A stretch of 52,744 nt of DNA from an uncultured Collinsella sp. GTDB lineage: Bacteria > Actinomycetota > Coriobacteriia > Coriobacteriales > Coriobacteriaceae. A program made the position numbers and the translations under genes. This document shows, piece after piece, positions 1 through 8,472 of the stretch. The notes beneath the pieces were generated by a model, which saw only the letters and a program-made list of their open reading frames with translations, did not search any database and had not been told where the DNA came from. Location of the stretch: contig CABUQY010000002.1 in the NCBI GenBank assembly GCA_902493915.1, positions 1 to 52,744 of the forward strand, in the 5' to 3' direction. Numbering within the stretch: position 1 is the stretch's first letter; each line of letters begins with the position of its first letter.

Positions 1-36
1 GCACGAGCCGGAGAGCACTTAATGTGCTCTCCGTGC
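1..36. repeat. Strong hairpin at the window edge
   Basis: A 9-bp perfect stem (GGAGAGCAC / GTGCTCTCC) has a 5-base loop and an outer GCAC/GTGC pairing. It lies about 70 bases beyond the stop of the minus-strand LTA-synthase-like gene. No T-run follows on either strand, so a terminator role is only possible. The rest of 37-106 shows nothing recognisable. Confidence 0.45.
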
Positions 37-106
37 GAGCAGGACTGTCCGAGCAGGGAACCTAATGTCCCGCCGCCCGGGCAGACGATCCAGTTAAGAC
101 ACGCCG

Positions 107-2407
107 CTACTTGATCTTGGTCGTACCCGGTGCCAGGTTGGGGTCGGTCTCGTTGGCCTCGGTCTGGAAGTGCTCGGTGTACACGTTCTTGCCGTCGCGG
201 AACATCTCGTAGTACTGCATCTTGGCGTAATCCTCGCGTGCCTTGGTGGCGGCAGCGGCGGCGGCGTCGTCACCGGTGACGTTGGAGGAAAGCGCCCAGC
301 GCAGGCTGGCGTCCTCGTAGCCCACGGAGTTGATGGCGGGCAGCGACTCGCGCAGCGTCATATGCGCCTTTTGATAGTCGGAAAGCGGGGCGCCGATCAA
401 TTGCATCAGCTGGGTGGACAGGTAGTTGGTGGACAGGTCGTCGACCTTACTCGTCTGATCGCAGCCGGCAACGTCGTAGTTGGCCCAGATGATGTAGTCG
501 GTCTGCCACAGACGTTCCTGGTGCGTGGCGTCGTCCTCGCCGGTAAACCACTTGTCGTTGAACTTGGACGGGAAGAACGGCTGGTGATCGCCCCAGAACA
601 CCACGACCACCTTGCGGTCGAGCTTGCTCAAGGCGTTAAGGAAGTAGCGCAGCGCCTGGTCGGACTGCTCGATGCACGAGACGTACTCGTCGACATCGGA
701 GAGCGTGCCGTCCTCGACGGTCTTGGCGTCCAGATCGGTCGTGTCGATGTTCAGGTGCATCTGCTTGTCGACCGGCAGCAGGCCCGTGTCGTAGCCCGAG
801 TGGTTCTGCATGGTCACGTCGAAGATAAACTGCGGATCGGCGTTCTGGTCGAGCAGCTCAAGAATCTTGTCATAGGTCGCCTGGTCGGTCACCATACCGC
901 GCAGAGTGTCGGCTCCCTGGAAGTCGTTGATGGACAGGAACCGGTCAAAGCCAAAGTCCTTGTACACGTTCTCGCGGTTCCAGTTAGTGGCGTGGTTGGG
1001 GTGCATGGCCGTGGTGGAATATCCGAGCGACTTGAACTGCTCTGCCAGGTTCCCGGTCGTTTCCATGTTGTAGATGGTGTAGGGGTACACGCCCGAGCCC
1101 AGGTTGGCCATGGAGTTGCCGGTCATAAACTCAAACTCGGTATTGGCGGTACCGCCGCCGTAGGCGCTCACGTAGAGCTTGCCGCGGCTGAGGCAGTTGG
1201 ACAGGTTCTTAAAGTACTGCGGGCCCTCGTAGCCGGCGCGCATGTTCTGGTAGATCGACAGATCCGAGAAGGTCTCGTTCATGATGGCGATGACCGTGGG
1301 CTTCTCGCTGTCGAACTGCTCCTTTGCGGCGGTGCGCTCATCGCTCTTAGCCGCGTCGGATTTGTCATAGGCCTTGGCGTACTTTTTGAGCGTGGCCTTG
1401 GCATCGTCGACGGAGTAGTCGGCGGGTTTGGGCGGCTTGATGGACTGCGCTGCGCTAATGAAAGCGGGCAGGTAGCCCTCGCGCCAGTAGCTCTCGAGCG
1501 GGCGCCAGGTGTAGACGGTGATGCCGAGGGTGTTGTAGTAGTCGATGAGCGTGACGTGTGCGGTTACACCGCCCAGGCACAGCACGGCGACGAGCAGGTT
1601 GGTGAGCAGCATGCGCTTGGCGTTGGCGGCGCCCTTCTGACGGTGCGGTGCCACCAGGCCGGCGTACTCGCACAGCAGCATGGCGATGGCGGTAAAGCCC
1701 ATGGACAGCACGCAGAACAGCGAGATCGAGAAGGTGTAGCCGGTGCCGGCGACCGCGGCGGCGGTGGAGATGGCCGAAAGGTCGCCCGGCTGGATGGGCA
1801 TGGATTTAAACGTGATGACGAAGAACTCGGCAATGCCCAGGACAAAGAGGGCAAAGGCCAAGACCGCGGGGGCTGCGCCGTGGCGCTGGAACAGGAAGAA
1901 CAGGCCGACCATGAGCGTGGTGATGATGGCCCACTCGAGCAGGATGCACAGGGGGTAGACCCAGGTAAAGTCGTGGTTGGACGAGACCTCCATGCCCAGC
2001 AGCGCAAAGACGCCGGCGAGCAGCAGGCACAGGACGGCGGCGACGAGCGGTTTACCCACAAAGGCTCCGCGCAGGCGGGCGAGCTTGCCGGTGGGGGTGG
2101 GGGCGTCGGGCCCGGCGAACGCAAAGACGCGCGGGGCGATGCGGTCGCGGGCGATGCTGGCCCAAGCGCAGCCGGTGAGGATGGCGTTGGTCAGGATGAG
2201 CATCACGAAGGCGAGCGGCTCGTTCTGCGCGACGAGGCCAATAGCGCCCCAGACGGTCAAAAAGAGCTGGAACAGGCCGAAGGCGACGCTCCACCCAAGA
2301 GCGCTTTTGGCAACGGTGCCCGACTGAGCGCGAATGGCCTTGGCCTCGCGCAAAACAAGGTAGACGGTCGCCGCAAGACCGACGAGCGAGATGGCGGCAG
2401 CGAACAT
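107..2407 (-). CDS. LTA synthase family protein (membrane phosphoglycerol transferase)
   Basis: Membrane protein of the LtaS/MdoB alkaline-phosphatase-superfamily group, which transfers glycerol-phosphate units to cell-envelope polymers. About the first 320 residues carry several hydrophobic segments. The sulfatase-type domain follows, with IMNETFSD (metal-binding Glu), a GGGTANTEFEFMTG segment whose Thr (about residue 420) sits at the nucleophile position, and FWGDHQPF (Asp/His metal ligands) further on. The 766-residue length is somewhat longer than typical LtaS (about 650). A GTG five codons upstream keeps the frame open, but GAGGAG lies 7 bases before the ATG at 2407, so that ATG was chosen. 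The polymer made (lipoteichoic acid or another phosphoglycerol glycan) cannot be told from sequence. It is transcribed away from the nitroreductase gene, with about 214 bp between them. Confidence 0.86.
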   Translation of the reverse strand: MFAAAISLVGLAATVYLVLREAKAIRAQSGTVAKSALGWSVAFGLFQLFLTVWGAIGLVAQNEPLAFVMLILTNAILTGCAWASIARDRIAPRVFAFAGPDAPTPTGKLARLRGAFVGKPLVAAVLCLLLAGVFALLGMEVSSNHDFTWVYPLCILLEWAIITTLMVGLFFLFQRHGAAPAVLAFALFVLGIAEFFVITFKSMPIQPGDLSAISTAAAVAGTGYTFSISLFCVLSMGFTAIAMLLCEYAGLVAPHRQKGAANAKRMLLTNLLVAVLCLGGVTAHVTLIDYYNTLGITVYTWRPLESYWREGYLPAFISAAQSIKPPKPADYSVDDAKATLKKYAKAYDKSDAAKSDERTAAKEQFDSEKPTVIAIMNETFSDLSIYQNMRAGYEGPQYFKNLSNCLSRGKLYVSAYGGGTANTEFEFMTGNSMANLGSGVYPYTIYNMETTGNLAEQFKSLGYSTTAMHPNHATNWNRENVYKDFGFDRFLSINDFQGADTLRGMVTDQATYDKILELLDQNADPQFIFDVTMQNHSGYDTGLLPVDKQMHLNIDTTDLDAKTVEDGTLSDVDEYVSCIEQSDQALRYFLNALSKLDRKVVVVFWGDHQPFFPSKFNDKWFTGEDDATHQERLWQTDYIIWANYDVAGCDQTSKVDDLSTNYLSTQLMQLIGAPLSDYQKAHMTLRESLPAINSVGYEDASLRWALSSNVTGDDAAAAAATKAREDYAKMQYYEMFRDGKNVYTEHFQTEANETDPNLAPGTTKIK

Positions 2408-2621
2408 GCTGAGACTCCTCACAAACTTAAAACCTACGAAAGTGGGGGTTTACCCGATTGTTACCTAAATATGCGCTGCAATTGGTGTCTGCGCACAACA
2501 ACCAGCCATATTAACGCGCACGTGTGGCGGTGTGGCGCAATGTAGTGGCGACCTGCGCGATAATGGACGGGAATTACACGGAAACGTAAAGGCTTCTTAA
2601 AGAATTAGCGAGGATGAGGCG

Positions 2622-3479
2622 ATGAACGAACGGGCTTGTATGACGAGTGCGGGTGACGTGGACGCGGGCGGCTATCCGGTCGAGACGACGGGCAATGCGG
2701 TGCTGGACACGTTGGAGCACCGTTCCTCCACGCGTGCCTTCGCGCGTGATGACGACGACCGTCCCGTGGCGGTGACCGACGAGCAGCGTGCAGCGATTTT
2801 GCATGCGGCGAGTCGCGCGCCGTCGGCGGGCGCCATGATGATGTACTCCATCGTGAGCATCCGCGAGCAGGCTACGCTCGACCGCCTGGCCGACCTGTGC
2901 GACCACCAGCCCATGATTGCCAAGGCGCCCTGGGCACTCATATTTGTGGTCGATTATGCCAAGTGGATCGATCTGTTTGAGCACGTGGGCTGCTTTGAGT
3001 CCGAGTTTGTCGAGCGCACGGGCAAGGCGCCCCGCCGCGCGCCGGGTTTGGGCGACTTTGCCATCGCGGCCCAGGACGCCGTGATCGCCGCGCAAAACGC
3101 CGTGGTTGCCGCCGAGGCTCTGGGCCTGGGGAGCTGCTACATCGGTGATATCGTCGAGAATGCCGAGGAAGTTGCCGAGCTACTGGACTTGCCGCCCTAT
3201 ACCATGCCGCTGTCGATGCTCATCATCGGCACGCCCCGTAAGGAGCGTCCGGCCATTGCGCATCCCGTGGTGAACCTGGTGCACGAGGAGCGCTACTGCC
3301 GCGCCGATGCTGCGACCATGGACGCGCAGGTGGCCGAGATGGACGCGATGTTTCGCCCGCATGCCCGCGAGGTGGGCGAGCGCGTGGTGGATATCTACAC
3401 CCGCAAACACACCAGTCCCTTTATGGCCGAGATGAGCCGCTCCATGGAGTGGTGGTTCAAAAATTGGCTTGGAAAATGA
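2622..3479 (+). CDS. Nitroreductase family protein
   Basis: FMN-dependent nitroreductase-fold oxidoreductase of 285 residues. The N-terminal half has the family pattern LEHRSSTRAF (flavin phosphate contact) and AASRAPSAGAMMMYS; the middle has the AAQNAVVAAEALGLGSCYIG helix that borders the flavin. An extra C-terminal 50 residues end in EWWFKNWLGK. Substrate is not predictable: members reduce nitro compounds, quinones or flavins with NAD(P)H. The ATG follows GAGGATGAGG. It looks monocistronic, with a palindromic repeat three bases after the stop. Confidence 0.88.
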   Translation: MNERACMTSAGDVDAGGYPVETTGNAVLDTLEHRSSTRAFARDDDDRPVAVTDEQRAAILHAASRAPSAGAMMMYSIVSIREQATLDRLADLCDHQPMIAKAPWALIFVVDYAKWIDLFEHVGCFESEFVERTGKAPRRAPGLGDFAIAAQDAVIAAQNAVVAAEALGLGSCYIGDIVENAEEVAELLDLPPYTMPLSMLIIGTPRKERPAIAHPVVNLVHEERYCRADAATMDAQVAEMDAMFRPHAREVGERVVDIYTRKHTSPFMAEMSRSMEWWFKNWLGK

Positions 3480-3481
3480 CG

Positions 3482-3514
3482 AATGTGACAAGGGGACAGT
3501 CCTTTTGTCACATT
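3482..3514. repeat. REP-like palindrome, copy A
   Basis: Arms AATGTGACAA and TTGTCACATT enclose GGGGACAGTCCTT. It is one of at least five copies here (also 5968, 16916, 35205, 41909) with a shared AAAGGGRCWGTCCCTTT-like core and variable outer arms. It sits directly after the nitroreductase stop and could also end transcription. Confidence 0.75.
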
Positions 3515-3597
3515 TCATATCGCCGTGGTGGCCTAAAGGCCGTATAAATGTTTATCTAGCTGGGAAAACGGTGCCGTGCAAGTGCAGGCCGATTACC

Positions 3598-3603
3598 TAT
3601 AAT
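3598..3603 (+). promoter_or_regulatory. Candidate -10 box of kup
   Basis: A perfect TATAAT lies 36 bases before the kup start codon. No good -35 is visible at 16-18 bases, so any promoter may need an activator. The stretch 3515-3597 contains a small GGCC-TAAA-GGCC hairpin and no recognised riboswitch. Confidence 0.45.
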
Positions 3604-3638
3604 CCCTTCGAACATTAAAGTTGGGAGGAAACCGGCTT

Positions 3639-5666
3639 ATGGAACAAAAGGCCAAGGAGGCAGCCTCGCACGCTGCGATTCCTGTGAGCATCTCGGCGAT
3701 GCTCGTCACGCTGGGTGTGGTGTATGGCGATATCGGCACCAGCCCCATGTATGTAACCAAGGCGCTCGTTGCCGGCAACGGCGGCATCGGAAGCGTGACG
3801 GAGGAGTTCGTGCTCGGCGCGCTCTCCCTTGTCGTGTGGACGGTCACGCTGCTGACCACCATCAAGTATGTGCTCATCTCGCTGCGCGCCGATAACCATG
3901 GTGAGGGCGGCATCTTTGCCCTGTACAGCCTGGTCAAGCGCTGCGGCAAGTGGCTTATCATCCCCGCCATGCTGGGTGGCGCCGCGCTGCTCGCCGACGG
4001 CATCCTGACGCCAGCCGTTACCGTTACCACGGCCATCGAGGGCCTGCGCACCATCCCGGCGGTCCATGCCGTGCTGGGCGATGACCAGGGCCGCGTCGTC
4101 GCCATTACGCTCGCCATCATCATCGTGCTCTTCTTGGTACAGCGCATCGGTACGGCCAAGATCGGTCACGCCTTTGGCCCCATCATGACGCTGTGGTTCC
4201 TGTTCCTGGGCGGCACGGGTCTTTTCTTTGTTTTCCAGCACCCCGCCGTGCTGCTGTGCCTCAACCCGGTGCGCGGCATCGCCTTTTTGCTGAGCCCCAA
4301 CAACCACGCGGGCATCATGATTCTGGGCAGTTGCTTCCTCGCCACCACCGGTGCCGAGGCGCTCTACTCCGACATGGGCCACGTCGGCCGCGGCAACATC
4401 TACGCTACCTGGCCGTTCGTTAAGTGCTGCCTGCTGCTTTCCTATATGGGCCAGGGCGCTTGGCTTATGAACAACGCTGCCAACCCCGAGCTCATGGGCA
4501 TTGCCGACCTCAACCCGTTCTACCAGATGCTCGCCCCGGGCCTGCGCCCGTTTGCCGTCGGCCTTTCCACCGTCGCGGCCATCATTGCCTCGCAGGCGCT
4601 CATCACCGGCGCATTCTCGCTGGTGTCCGAGGCCAGCCGTCTGGACCTCATGCCGCACATGCAGGTCTTCTACCCTGCCGAGACCAAGGGCCAGCTCTAC
4701 ATCCCCATGGTCAACAACGTCATGCTTGTCGGCTGCGTTATCGTGGTGCTGCTGTTCCAGAACTCGGCGCATATGGAAGCCGCGTACGGCCTTGCCATTA
4801 CGCTGACTATGATGTGCACCACGCTGCTGCTCTTCTTCTACCTGCACGAGGAGCGCAAGCTCAAGGTTGCTCCGTGGATCTTCGCGGCCTTCTTCCTTTT
4901 GCTCGAAGGCTTCTTCTTCGTGAGCTCGCTCACCAAGTTCTTCCACGGCGGCTACTTCACCATCCTCATGGCTGCACTCATCATGGGCATTATGGTGTGC
5001 TGGTACAACGGCACGGCGGTCGAGCAGCGCCAGTTTACGCTGCTGCCGCTGCGCAGCTACCTGCCGCAGCTCAAGCGCCTGCGCGACGACGACCGTTACG
5101 AGCGCATGAGTGACAACGTCGTGTACCTGACCAAGGACACCCATACCGACTACATCGACCGCGATATCGTCTATTCGATCTTGGACAAGCATCCCAAGCG
5201 TGCCCGCGCCTGGTGGTTCGTGAATGTCGAGACCATGGACGAACCGCACACCTTTGCCTATTCGGTCGAGACGTTCGGCACCGACTACGTGTTCCGCGTG
5301 CACCTGTACCTGGGCTACAAGATCAACCAGCGCGTCAATGCCTACCTGCGTCAGGTTGTTCAGGACCTGGCTGCCACCGGCGAGCTGCCGCCGCAGACGC
5401 ATGACTACTCGGTCTACAAGGATCCGGGTAACATCGGTACGTTCAAGTTCGTCCTGATCCGTAAGCTTCTGGCGCCCGAAAGCGATGTGGAGCCCAGCGA
5501 GCGTACGGCCATCACGCTCAAGTACATCATCCGCCGCGCCGCCGGCACGCCCGCACGCTGGTACGGCCTGGAGAACTCCAACGTGAGCTTTGAGTACGTG
5601 CCGCTGTTCACCAAGTTTAAGGCCGTGAACAAGATGCAGCGCCTGGCTCCCAACGAACGCCCGTAG
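3639..5666 (+). CDS. kup: KUP-family potassium uptake permease
   Basis: K+ importer of the KUP/HAK/KT family, normally a proton symporter. The 675-residue protein has about 12 membrane segments in the first two thirds and a soluble C-terminal third, the usual KUP plan. Family signatures are GVVYGDIGTSPMY near the N terminus, DNHGEGGIFALYSL in the first loop and ADGILTPAVTVTTAIEGL. The ATG at 3639 follows GGGAGGAA by 8 bases; an in-frame TTG at 3621 lies before this Shine-Dalgarno and was rejected. It is followed by a small membrane protein and a KdpD/KdpE-type two-component pair, which suggests control by K+ or turgor sensing. Confidence 0.95.
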   Translation: MEQKAKEAASHAAIPVSISAMLVTLGVVYGDIGTSPMYVTKALVAGNGGIGSVTEEFVLGALSLVVWTVTLLTTIKYVLISLRADNHGEGGIFALYSLVKRCGKWLIIPAMLGGAALLADGILTPAVTVTTAIEGLRTIPAVHAVLGDDQGRVVAITLAIIIVLFLVQRIGTAKIGHAFGPIMTLWFLFLGGTGLFFVFQHPAVLLCLNPVRGIAFLLSPNNHAGIMILGSCFLATTGAEALYSDMGHVGRGNIYATWPFVKCCLLLSYMGQGAWLMNNAANPELMGIADLNPFYQMLAPGLRPFAVGLSTVAAIIASQALITGAFSLVSEASRLDLMPHMQVFYPAETKGQLYIPMVNNVMLVGCVIVVLLFQNSAHMEAAYGLAITLTMMCTTLLLFFYLHEERKLKVAPWIFAAFFLLLEGFFFVSSLTKFFHGGYFTILMAALIMGIMVCWYNGTAVEQRQFTLLPLRSYLPQLKRLRDDDRYERMSDNVVYLTKDTHTDYIDRDIVYSILDKHPKRARAWWFVNVETMDEPHTFAYSVETFGTDYVFRVHLYLGYKINQRVNAYLRQVVQDLAATGELPPQTHDYSVYKDPGNIGTFKFVLIRKLLAPESDVEPSERTAITLKYIIRRAAGTPARWYGLENSNVSFEYVPLFTKFKAVNKMQRLAPNERP

Positions 5667-5727
5667 GCGCCGACGGGTTGCACGGAGTTGGTTTTCGATG
5701 GACAAGATTGAGACCGGGGAGGCAAAC

Positions 5728-5922
5728 ATGGATGTAAAGATGCTTGATGGCCGCGAGGTGGTTGCCGAGCTGGTACGTGAGGCGCGTGTCGACGCCGCCG
5801 AAGATCGGTTCTTTACGAATCGGGCCAACATGGACATGGCCGACCGCGTGATTTCGATCGTGGTGACGGTGCTTGTCGCGGCGTGCGTGTGCGCACTGCT
5901 CGCGCACGTGCTGTTTGTCTAG
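5728..5922 (+). CDS. Small single-pass membrane protein
   Basis: A 64-residue protein not recognised as any family. It has an acidic, charged N-terminal half (ELVREARVDAAEDRFF) and one C-terminal hydrophobic helix (about residues 43-63, VISIVVTVLVAACVCALLAH). It begins 61 bases after kup. GGGGAGG lies 5 bases before the ATG at 5728, which favours this start over an in-frame ATG at 5698. Its position between a K+ transporter and its presumed sensor kinase makes a regulatory or accessory membrane role plausible, but this is inference only. It does not resemble KdpF. Confidence 0.7.
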   Translation: MDVKMLDGREVVAELVREARVDAAEDRFFTNRANMDMADRVISIVVTVLVAACVCALLAHVLFV

Positions 5923-5967
5923 CGACCGCCGGTTGCAAAGGCTATACACTTGGAACCACCACAAGGG

Positions 5968-6006
5968 AAACCACCACAAAGGTGCCTGTCCCCTTTGTGG
6001 TGGTTT
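5968..6006. repeat. REP-like palindrome, copy B, with T-run
   Basis: A 15-bp stem AAACCACCACAAAGG / CCTTTGTGGTGGTTT encloses TGCCTGTCC and runs into a T-rich tail, so on the plus strand it resembles an intrinsic terminator. A second CCACCACAA lies just upstream (5957-5965), suggesting partial duplication of the arm. It separates the small membrane protein from the sensor kinase. Confidence 0.75.
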
Positions 6007-6034
6007 TTGTTTTTGAGAGAGGGGCGGGACGCTG

Positions 6035-7660
6035 ATGGACGTCCGTACGGACGGCGATATTGCCGATAGCTTTTGGTGGCGGCGCACAACGCTGACGCGC
6101 CGCACTCCTCTGTATGACGCCTGCGTATCGGTGGGGCTGCTGGTCGCGGCGACGATTGTGGGCGCGCTGCTCGACCATCCGGGTCTCGCGCCGAGCATCA
6201 TGATCGTCTATGTGTTTGCCGTTCAGCTGTGCGCATTCTTTACCTGGAGTCGCCTGTATTGCTTGCTGAGCTCGGCTGCCGCCGTGGCGCTCTACAACTT
6301 CTTGTTTGTCGACCCGCGCTACTCGCTGTCGCTTATCGACCGCGGCTATCCCGGCATGTTCTTCATCATGTTCGTGGTCTCGCTTGTGTCGAGTTCGATT
6401 GCGTTGGCCCTGCGCCGCGCCTTGGCACAGGCTGCCGCCAGCGACCGCCGCACGCATATGGTGCTCGAGACCAACCGCATGCTGCAGCGGTGCGCCGATC
6501 AGCATCAGATCGTTCACGCCATGGCCACGCAGCTGGCGCGTCTTTCGGGCTGCCCTGTCGTGTGGTACAGCGCCGACGCCGAGGGCGATGACCTGCTGCC
6601 GCGCGCGACTTACACGGCCGTGGGCGATGCCGCACCGGTGCACGAACTGGCGCCGCAGATGCCGCCTCGGCTCTCGGCGTCCGCCTATGTGGGAACGCCG
6701 CTCGACGCCACGTTTGGCGGCTCGGCGTTTTATGGCATCTACCTGACGGTTCGCACAGGCGACGGCTTCGCGCGCTCGGGCGATCCCGCCTCGGTGGTGG
6801 GCGTGCTGGCTATCGTTGCCGAGCCCGACGTGCTGACGCATGAGGAGCGGACACTTGCCGATGCCATCGTGAGCGAAGGCGAGCTGGCGCTCGATCGCGC
6901 CCGCGCCATGGAGGCCCGCGAGGAGGCGGCGGTGCTTGCCAAAAATGAGCAGCTGCGCGCCAACCTGCTGCGCTCCATCTCGCATGACCTGCGCACGCCG
7001 CTCACCAGTATTTCGGGCAATGCCGATGTGCTGCTCGACCAGGGCTCGACCGGCACCGCCGTGCTCGACGCCCAGACGCGCCGCGGCCTGCTCCTGTCCA
7101 TTCGCTCGGATGCGCAATGGCTCAACGCCACCGTCGAGAACCTGCTCGCCATCACCAAGCTCGAGGGCGGCGGTATGCGCCTGTCGACCACGCTCGAGCT
7201 CATGGACGATATCGTGGAGGAGGCGCTGCGCCACGTGAACCCTGCCGTGCGCGAGCACGACCTTAAGGTGGTGGCGTGCGATGAGCCGGCGCTCGTCAAC
7301 GTCGATGCGCGCCTGATGGTGCAGCTGGTGGTCAATCTGGTGAACAACGCCATCACCTATACGCCCGCAGGCTCGCATATCATGATTTCGATTAGCGTCG
7401 ACGATGGACGCGTGGCGTGCTCGGTGGCCGATGACGGCCCGGGCATTGCGCCCGAGGACCGCGAGCGAATCTTTGAGTCGTTCTACACCGCCAACCACGG
7501 TCTTGCCGACAGCCATCGCAGCGTGGGCCTGGGTCTTTCGCTCTGCCGCTCCATTGCGCTGGCGCATGGCGGTAGCATAGAGGTTGCCGCGGCGGACCCG
7601 CACGGCTCGGTCTTTACGATTGAGCTTCCCGTCGCCGACGTTTCGTTTGATAAGGAGTAG
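6035..7660 (+). CDS. Short KdpD-type sensor histidine kinase
   Basis: A 541-residue sensor kinase matching only the C-terminal part of KdpD. A four-helix membrane block of the DUF4118 type (about residues 25-130, with ALYNFLFVDPRYS) is followed by a GAF-like region (about 150-300), a dimerisation domain with SISHDLRTPLTS (phosphoacceptor His317) and an ATPase domain with VNNAITYTP, DDGPGIAPEDR and GLGLSLCRS. The roughly 380-residue KdpD/Usp nucleotide-binding N terminus of full-length KdpD is absent. The ATG follows GAGAGAGGGGCGGG. It is coupled to the next gene by a 4-base gap. The partner and the neighbouring kup suggest K+ homeostasis; no kdpFABC genes are in the window. Confidence 0.88.
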   Translation: MDVRTDGDIADSFWWRRTTLTRRTPLYDACVSVGLLVAATIVGALLDHPGLAPSIMIVYVFAVQLCAFFTWSRLYCLLSSAAAVALYNFLFVDPRYSLSLIDRGYPGMFFIMFVVSLVSSSIALALRRALAQAAASDRRTHMVLETNRMLQRCADQHQIVHAMATQLARLSGCPVVWYSADAEGDDLLPRATYTAVGDAAPVHELAPQMPPRLSASAYVGTPLDATFGGSAFYGIYLTVRTGDGFARSGDPASVVGVLAIVAEPDVLTHEERTLADAIVSEGELALDRARAMEAREEAAVLAKNEQLRANLLRSISHDLRTPLTSISGNADVLLDQGSTGTAVLDAQTRRGLLLSIRSDAQWLNATVENLLAITKLEGGGMRLSTTLELMDDIVEEALRHVNPAVREHDLKVVACDEPALVNVDARLMVQLVVNLVNNAITYTPAGSHIMISISVDDGRVACSVADDGPGIAPEDRERIFESFYTANHGLADSHRSVGLGLSLCRSIALAHGGSIEVAAADPHGSVFTIELPVADVSFDKE

Positions 7661-7664
7661 CGCT

Positions 7665-8378
7665 GTGCCGAACTCTGCCGTAAAACCGCTCATCTTGGTC
7701 GTTGAGGACGATCCCGCCGTCCGCAACCTTATTGTTGCCGCGCTCGAGGCGCACGGCTTGCGTCATATGGCCGTGGAGACCGCCCATGCCGCCATCGCCG
7801 CCGCCTCATCGCAGGCACCGAGCATCGTGCTGCTCGATCTGGGCCTGCCCGATATGGACGGCGTCAAGGTGGTGGAGTCGGTGCGCGCATGGTCGGGCAT
7901 GCCGATCATCGTGGTCTCGGCGCGCAGCGAGGACGCGGACAAGATTCGCGCGCTCGATGCCGGCGCCGATGACTACCTGACCAAGCCGTTTTCGGTCGAG
8001 GAACTGCTTGCACGCATTCGCACGACGCTCAGGCGCCTTTCGTATGCGCAAACGGGTGGTGTTGCCTCCGAGGGCTCGTTCGATACCGGTGAGCTGCATA
8101 TCGACTTTGATGCCGGCATTGCCACGATGGATGGCGAGGAGCTGCATCTGACGCCGATTGAGTACAAGCTCTTGTGCCTGCTGGCACATAACGCCGACAA
8201 GGTACTAACGCACCAGTTTATCCTGCACGAGATTTGGGGCACGGCAACTAAGAGCGACCTGGCGAGCCTGCGCGTCTTTATGGGCACGCTGCGCAAGAAG
8301 ATCGAGTCCGACCCCGCGCACCCGCGCTATATCCAAACACACGTGGGCATCGGTTACCGATTGGTCACCCAAGGCTAG
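7665..8378 (+). CDS. kdpE: KdpE-type response regulator
   Basis: OmpR-class response regulator of 237 residues. The receiver domain (about 8-120) has acidic residues E14-D15-D16, phosphoacceptor D58 in LLDLGLPD and the conserved Lys in YLTKPF. The C-terminal winged helix (about 140-235) has LTPIEYKLLCLLAHNADKVL and the typical ending VGIGYRL. The GTG start at 7665 has AAGGAG 7 bases upstream, inside the kinase stop region, so the two genes are translationally linked. Similarity is closest to KdpE. With kup at the head of the cluster, kup is the obvious candidate target. Confidence 0.9.
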   Translation: MPNSAVKPLILVVEDDPAVRNLIVAALEAHGLRHMAVETAHAAIAAASSQAPSIVLLDLGLPDMDGVKVVESVRAWSGMPIIVVSARSEDADKIRALDAGADDYLTKPFSVEELLARIRTTLRRLSYAQTGGVASEGSFDTGELHIDFDAGIATMDGEELHLTPIEYKLLCLLAHNADKVLTHQFILHEIWGTATKSDLASLRVFMGTLRKKIESDPAHPRYIQTHVGIGYRLVTQG

Positions 8379-8401
8379 ATCGCCAACCACCGTCCCAATA
8401 T

Positions 8402-8470
8402 GAGTTGCGGTGAAATACGGACGGAAATGGCCTATTTGGCGGCCAAACAGTCCATATTCCACCGCAACTT
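8402..8470. repeat. Long imperfect hairpin between convergent genes
   Basis: Outer arms AGTTGCGGTG / CACCGCAACT are perfect. The pairing continues inward with mismatches (AAATACGGAC against GTCCATATT) to a GGCC..GGCC centre. It lies 23 bases after the kdpE stop and ends 3 bases before the stop of the opposite gene, so it probably serves as a two-way terminator or is a repeat element. Confidence 0.6.
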
Positions 8471-8472
8471 TG

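Noticed and set aside
1..60. tRNA or tRNA-like structure at the left edge
   Set aside because: Only one long hairpin; no cloverleaf, anticodon arm or TPsiC loop.
170..2545. Long open frame on the plus strand opposite the LTA-synthase-like gene
   Set aside because: A high-GC shadow of the real gene: His/Val/Gly/Arg-rich composition, no domain, and the minus strand has a clear family match.
3515..3638. c-di-AMP or cobalamin riboswitch upstream of kup
   Set aside because: A GGGAAAACGGTG stretch is suggestive, but the region is too short and the other conserved elements are missing.
3615..5837. 740-codon open frame opposite kup
   Set aside because: Antisense shadow without motifs; kup is unmistakable on the other strand.
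5942..7726. 594-codon open frame opposite the kinase gene
   Set aside because: Antisense shadow; composition rich in His/Arg/Gln and crosses a palindrome.
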